Origin: Sipunculus nudus
Lineage: Eukaryota; Annelida; Sipuncula; Golfingiida; Sipunculidae
Assembly: GCA_026874595.1 (NCBI GenBank)
Contig: CM049313.1
Span: 39,336,659 to 39,400,658, forward strand
Reading direction: 5' to 3'
Length of the DNA stretch: 64,000 nucleotides
The notes beneath the pieces were generated by a model that made no database searches, was not told the DNA's origin, and saw only the letters and a list, made by a program, of their open reading frames with translations. Made by a program: the position numbers and the translations under genes. Shown one piece after another: positions 59,345 to 64,000 of the stretch (the first letter of the stretch is position 1; each line of letters opens with the position of its first letter).

Positions 59345-62300
59345 TTTATTCTTCTTGCTCTTTTTCTTACTGCTGTTCTTCTTTCTCTTCTACTTGCACT
59401 TTGTATTATTCTCACTGTTGTTCTTCTTATATTATTCTTCTTCTTACTGTTGTTCTTCTTTCTCTTCTACTTGCACTTTCAATTATTCTCACTGTTGTTC
59501 TTCTTATCTTATTCTTCTTCTAACTGTTGTTCTTCTTTCTCTTCTACTTGCACTTTCAATTATTCTCACTGTTCTTCTTCTTATCTTCTTCTTCTTCTTA
59601 CTGTTGTTCTTCTTTCTCTTCAACTTGCACTTTGTATTATACTCACTGTTGTTCTTCTTATATTATTCTTCTTCTTACTGTTGTTCTTCTTTCTCTTCTT
59701 CTTGCACTTTCAATTATTCTCACTGTTGTTCTTCTTATATTATTCTTCTTCTAACTGTTGTTCTTCTTTCTCTTCTACTTGCACTTTCAATTATTCTCAC
59801 TGTTGTTCTTCTTATATTATTCTTCTTCTAACTGTTGTTCTTCTTTCTCTTCTTCTTGCACTTTCAGTTATTCTCACTGTGGTTCTTCTTATCTTATTCT
59901 TCTTCTTACTGTTGTTCTTCTTTCTTTCCACTTGCACTTTCAATTATTCTCACTGTTGTTCTTCTTATATTATTCTTCTTCTAACTGTTGTTCTTCTTTC
60001 TCTTCTACTTGCACTTTCAATTATTCTCACTGTTGTTCTTCTTATCTTATTCTTCTCTGACTGTTGTTCTTCTTTCTCTTCCACTGGCACTTTGTATTAT
60101 ACTCATTGTTGTTCTTCTTATCTTCTTCTTCTTCTTCTTCTTACTGTTGTTCTTCTTTCTCTTCAACTTGCACTTTGTATTATACTCACTGTTGTTCTTC
60201 TTATATTATTCTTCTTCTAACTGTTGTTCTTCTTTCTCTTTTACTTGCACTTTCAATTATTCTCACTGTTGTTCTTCTTATCTACTTCTTCTTCTTACTG
60301 TTGTTCTTCTTTATCTTCAACTTGCACTTTGTATTATACTCACTGTTGTTCTTCTTATATTATTCTTCTTCTAACTGTTGTTCTTCTTTCTCTTCTTCTT
60401 GCACTTTCAATTATTCTCACTGTTGTTCTTCTTATCTTATTCTTCTTCTAACTGTTGTTCTTCTTTCTCTTCTACTTGCACTTTCAATTATTCTCACTGT
60501 TGTTCTTCTTATATTATTCTTCTTCTTACTGTTGTTCTTCTTTCTCTTCTTCTTGCACTTTCAATTATTCCCACTGTTGTTCTTCTTATCTTATTCTTCT
60601 TCTTACTGTTGTTCTTCTTTCTTTCCACTTGCACTTTCAATTATTCTCACTGTTGTTCTTCTTATATTATTCTTCTTCTAACTGTTGTTCTTCTTTCTCT
60701 TCTACTTGCACTTTCAATTATTTTCACTGTTGTTTTTCTTATATTATTCTTCTTCTAACTGTTGTTCTTCTTTCTCTTCTACTTGCACTTTCAATTATTC
60801 TCACTGTTGTTCTTCTTATATTATTCTTCTTCTTACTATTGTTCTTCTTTCTCTTCCACTGGCACTTTGTATTATACTCACTCTTGTTCTTCTTATCTTC
60901 TTCTTCTTCTTCTTACTGTTGTTCTTCTTTCTCTTCAACTTGCACTTTGTATTATACTCACTGTTGTTCTTCTTATATTATTCTTCTTCTAACTGTTGTT
61001 CTTCTTTCTCTTCTACTTGCACTTTCAATTATTCTCACTGTTGTTCTTCTTATCTTATTCTTCTTCTTACTGTTGTTCTTCTTTCTCTTCTACTTGCACT
61101 TTCAATTATTCTCACTGTTGTTCTTCTTATATTATTCTTCTTCTAACTGTTGTTCTTCTTTCTCTTCTACTTGCACTTTCAGTTATTCTCACTGTTGTTC
61201 TTCTTATATTATTCTTCTTCTTACTGTTGTTCCTCTTTCTCTTCCACTGGCACTTTGTATTATACTCACTGTTGTTCTTCTTATATTATTCTTCTTCTAA
61301 CTGTTGTTCTTCTTTCTCTTCTACTTGCACTTTCAATTATTCTCACTGTTGTTCTTCTTATATTATTCTTCTTCTAACTGTTGTTCTTCTTTCTCTTCTA
61401 CTTGCACTTTCAATTATTCTCACTGTTGTTCTTCTTATATTATTCTTCTTCTTACTGTTTTTCCTCTTTCTCTTCCACTGGCACTTTGTATTATACTCAC
61501 TGTTGTTCTTCTTATCTTCTTCTTCTTCTTACTGTTGTTCTTCTTTCTCTTCCACTGGCACTTTGTATTATACTCACTGTTGTTCTTCTTATCTTCTTCT
61601 TCTTCTTACTGTTGTTTTTCTTTCTCTTCAACTTGCACTTTGTATTATACTCACTGTTGTTCTTCTTATATTATTCTTCTTCTAACTGTTGTTCTTCTTT
61701 CTCTTCTACTTGCACTTTCAATTATTCTCACTGTTGTTCTTCTTATCTTATTCTTCTTCTAACTGTTGTTCTTCTTTCTCTTCTACTTGCACTTTCAATT
61801 ATTCTCACTGTTGTTCTTCTTATATTATTCTTCTTCTTACTGTTGTTCTTCTTTCTCTTCCACTGGCACTTTTTATTATATTCACTGTTGTTCTTCTTAT
61901 ATTATTCTTCTTCTTACTGTTGTTCTACTTTCTCTTCCACTGGCACTTTGTATTATACTCACTGTTGTTCTTCTTATCTTCTTCTTCTTCTTACTGTTGT
62001 TTTTCTTTCTCTTCAACTTGCACTTTGTATTATACTCACTGTTGTTCTTCTTATATTATTCTTCTTCTAACTGTTGTTCTTCTTTCTTTTCTACTTGCAC
62101 TTTCAATTATACTCACTGTTGTTCTTCTTATCTTATTCTTCTTCTTACTGTTGTTCTTCTTTCTCTTCTACTGGCACTTTCTATTATTCTCACTGTTGTT
62201 CATCTTATATTATTCTTCTTCTTACTGTTGTTCTTCTTATATTTTCTTCTACTTGCACTTTGTATTATTCTCACTGTTTTCTTCTGATCTTATTCTTCTT

Positions 62301-62640
62301 CTTACTGTTGTTCTTCTTTCTCTTCTACTTGCTCTTTCTATTATTCTCACTGTTGTTCTTATATTATTCTTTTTCTTACTGTTGTTCTTCTTATATTTTC
62401 TTCTACTTGCACTTTGTATTATTCTCACTGTTTTCTTCTGATCTTATTCTTCTTCTTACTGTTGTTCTTCTTTCTCTTCTACTTGCTCTTTCTATTATTC
62501 TCACTGTTGTTCTTATATTATTCTTTTTCTTACTGTTGTTCTTCTTATATTTTCTTCTACTTGCACTTTGTATTATTCTCACTGTTTTCTTCTGATCTTA
62601 TTCTTCATTTACTGTTGTTCATCTTTTTCTTCTTCATCCT
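59345..62640 (+). repeat. 77-bp CTT-rich satellite, about 42 copies
   Basis: The consensus unit is TGTTGTTCTTCTTTCTCTTC, TACTTGCACTTTCAATTATT, CTCACTGTTGTTCTTCTTAT, ATTATTCTTCTTCTAAC. Each unit contains TGTTGTTCTTCTT twice, so it is itself an old dimer. Sub-types differ in the middle (TACTTGCACTTTCAATTA, CAACTTGCACTTTGTATTA, CCACTGGCACTTTGTATTA). The last ~370 bases repeat as a 154-base double unit. Because 77 is not a multiple of three and the unit lacks stops in any plus frame, every frame stays open for up to 281 codons and encodes a 77-residue F/L/S/C-rich repeat. I judge these frames artefacts: they occur in all three frames and are pure low complexity. Confidence 0.93.
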
Positions 62641-63245
62641 CTTTTTTTTAAAGTTGTTCTTCTTTCTCTTCTTTTTCTTTAACTTTTATTCCAATCATTG
62701 CTCTTTACTATTCTTCTTCTTCTTCTTCTTCTTCTTCTTGTTTATCTGTCTCTCACGTTTCTTTTTTCTCTCCTTCTTATTACTGTAGTTCTTCCTTCTC
62801 TTCTTTTTCATATTCTTCTTTTAACTGTTGTTCTTCTTTCTTTTCTTTTTGGTCCTACTCTTCTTCTTTTTGGTGTTCTTTCTCTTCTTTTCTCCTCACT
62901 CTTGTCCATACTTTTTCTTCATACTCTTTGAGACTTTCCATTGTTTCACGTCTTTTTCTTCCTTTTCTTCTACTCATTCTTACTGTTGTTCTTCCTCTTG
63001 ATTTCCTCTTACTGTTCATTTTACACTTGTCCTTACTATTATTCTTCTTTTGATTCTTTTTCATCTTACTCTTCTCCTTTTTGTTGTACCCTTTCTTCTT
63101 CTGCTTACTCTTCTTACTGTTTGTTCTGTGTCTTCTTTTCCTTCTTAATCTTCTTTTCACTGTTGTTCTTTTTGTTCATCATTTCTTCCTATGCTTCTCC
63201 TTACTGTTGTTCTTACTGATCTTATTCATCTAGCTCCTCTTTCTT
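62641..63245 (+). repeat. Degenerate CTT/TTC-rich tail of the satellite
   Basis: Pyrimidine-rich sequence with TTCTTCTTC runs, for example 62707-62740, but no clean 77-base period. The K/R-rich minus-strand frame (62855-63160) is an artefact of GAA/AAG triplets. Confidence 0.8.
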
Positions 63246-63653
63246 CTGTATATGAAGATTTAATTTGCAAGGATACAGAAATTTATTTTAAATAGCTAGT
63301 CTTAACTCAATTCTGTTATAAATTGATATGTTTCTGTCTAGGGAAAATTTTTTGTGTTGCATTGATGGCATTAAAAGACATTAAAGGCAAATTCAGTGAA
63401 AAAAAATACCATAACACTGTGTGGTGTGACTGCTTGTAGCGGTTTTCAGAAAAAATCCAAATTGATTTCTCAATTTAAAGTAGTGCGCATCTTAGAAAAA
63501 TCTCATTCCTGGATATAATGTAAAGCATTTACAGAATATAATGTACCTTTGATTTTAAAAATTTGAATAAGCCATTTCAGATATGTACATAAAAGTTTAA
63601 GACATTTATCACATGCAGACAAAATCTTCCAACTTCTTTATCCCAATTAACTA
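63246..63653. other. AT-rich non-coding sequence
   Basis: Nothing supported is seen. The TA at 63652-63653 is the left copy of a target duplication. Confidence 0.5.
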
Positions 63654-63837
63654 CAGTGTAACCTCGTCGTGTCGAACTCGCTTAAGTCGAATACCCCGCT
63701 TATGTCGAAGTTACAAACTCGATATTCCGGACAACTCCAGTTAAATTATTACCAAATAAAACCTGCTTGTGTCAAACCTCGGATGTGTCAAAGTTTTCTG
63801 AGGGTCCCTTCTACTTCAACACAACGAGGTTTCACTG
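63654..63837. mobile_element. 184-bp TA-flanked MITE, pogo/Tigger-like ends
   Basis: The left end CAGTGTAACCTCGTCGTGTC and the reverse complement of the right end, CAGTGAAACCTCGTTGTGTT, match at 17 of 20 positions, and GAA follows in both. TA flanks both sides (63652-63653 and 63838-63839). CAGTG..ACCTCG ends with a TA target are typical of pogo/Tigger-type mariner relatives. The interior repeats TTG/GTGTCGAA-type phrases and has no transposase. Confidence 0.8.
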
Positions 63838-63839
63838 TA

Positions 63840-64000
63840 TATGTAAACCCAATAAAAATCTGGTTCCTACATTCTCATCACAAGAGTGCCAAAACCTTTT
63901 AGTTTCTGCTCAAGGAATAATGCTTTTTGAATTGTTTAACAGTAAATTCTGTTAGGTCATACCCTGGTAGTTGCCCCTTCATTGAACCAGCAGGGGTGTA
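63840..64000. other. Non-coding sequence at window end
   Basis: Nothing supported is seen. Confidence 0.5.

Noticed and set aside
59355-62788. Long plus-strand open frames up to 281 codons, F/L/S/C-rich
   Set aside because: They lie wholly in the 77-bp satellite, occur in all three frames and are low-complexity; no start, splice or domain evidence.
62855-63160. 101-codon K/R/E-rich minus-strand frame
   Set aside because: Direct product of reading a degenerate CTT tract backwards as GAA/AAG triplets.

Overview
This window looks like non-coding, AT-rich DNA from an invertebrate animal genome, most probably a bivalve mollusc or a close lophotrochozoan relative. The reasons are the lack of any long convincing coding frame, sparse CpG outside a few blocks, many short tandem arrays, and above all several copies of a repeat built like the 'pearl' elements of oysters and the Helentron-derived HINE/DINE elements: a short hairpin end, a GTCC-type tetranucleotide microsatellite, tandem core repeats, and an inverted end motif at the far side. 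The species assignment is inference. No protein-coding gene can be named with confidence. I list two weak exon-like frames on the minus strand near 17.3-18.7 kb and one open frame near 22.9 kb.

Layout. 0.7-4.5 kb is a decayed nest of tandem repeats: two ~1.35-kb blocks, a 22-bp array and ~120-bp palindrome units. 5.9-6.5 and 8.9-9.3 kb hold older, more decayed repeats, with a 409-bp foldback element at 8.4 kb. 12.5-16.7 kb is the largest pearl/HINE-like element, with seven ~337-bp units followed by ~278-bp dimeric units. 23.3-26.0 and 39.1-41.0 kb are two related elements with a different core, and 45.0-46.0 kb is a short relative of the 12.5-kb element. 26.5-28.9 kb is a pyrimidine-rich ~28-bp minisatellite carrying about forty copies of the palindrome AGACATGTCT. 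32.4-33.0 kb holds two unrelated minisatellites (23 bp and 33 bp) that abut, neither with any indel. 36.76-38.77 kb is a CpG-rich 2.0-kb DNA element with 25-bp perfect terminal inverted repeats and a TA duplication. 49.70-50.24 and 63.65-63.84 kb are smaller inverted-repeat elements. 59.3-63.2 kb is a CTT-rich 77-bp satellite. The rest (notably 9.3-12.5, 28.9-32.4, 46.1-49.7 and 50.2-59.3 kb) is apparently single-copy AT-rich sequence, consistent with introns or a gene desert.

How the parts relate. A 12-bp palindrome, GGTGGCGCCACC, recurs about once per core unit in otherwise different arrays (4.2-4.5, 12.8-16.3, 45.3-45.7 kb). Shared ends and shared palindrome tie most dispersed repeats here into one modular family whose cores have been exchanged. 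All coordinates were counted by eye; identity figures are by-eye estimates.
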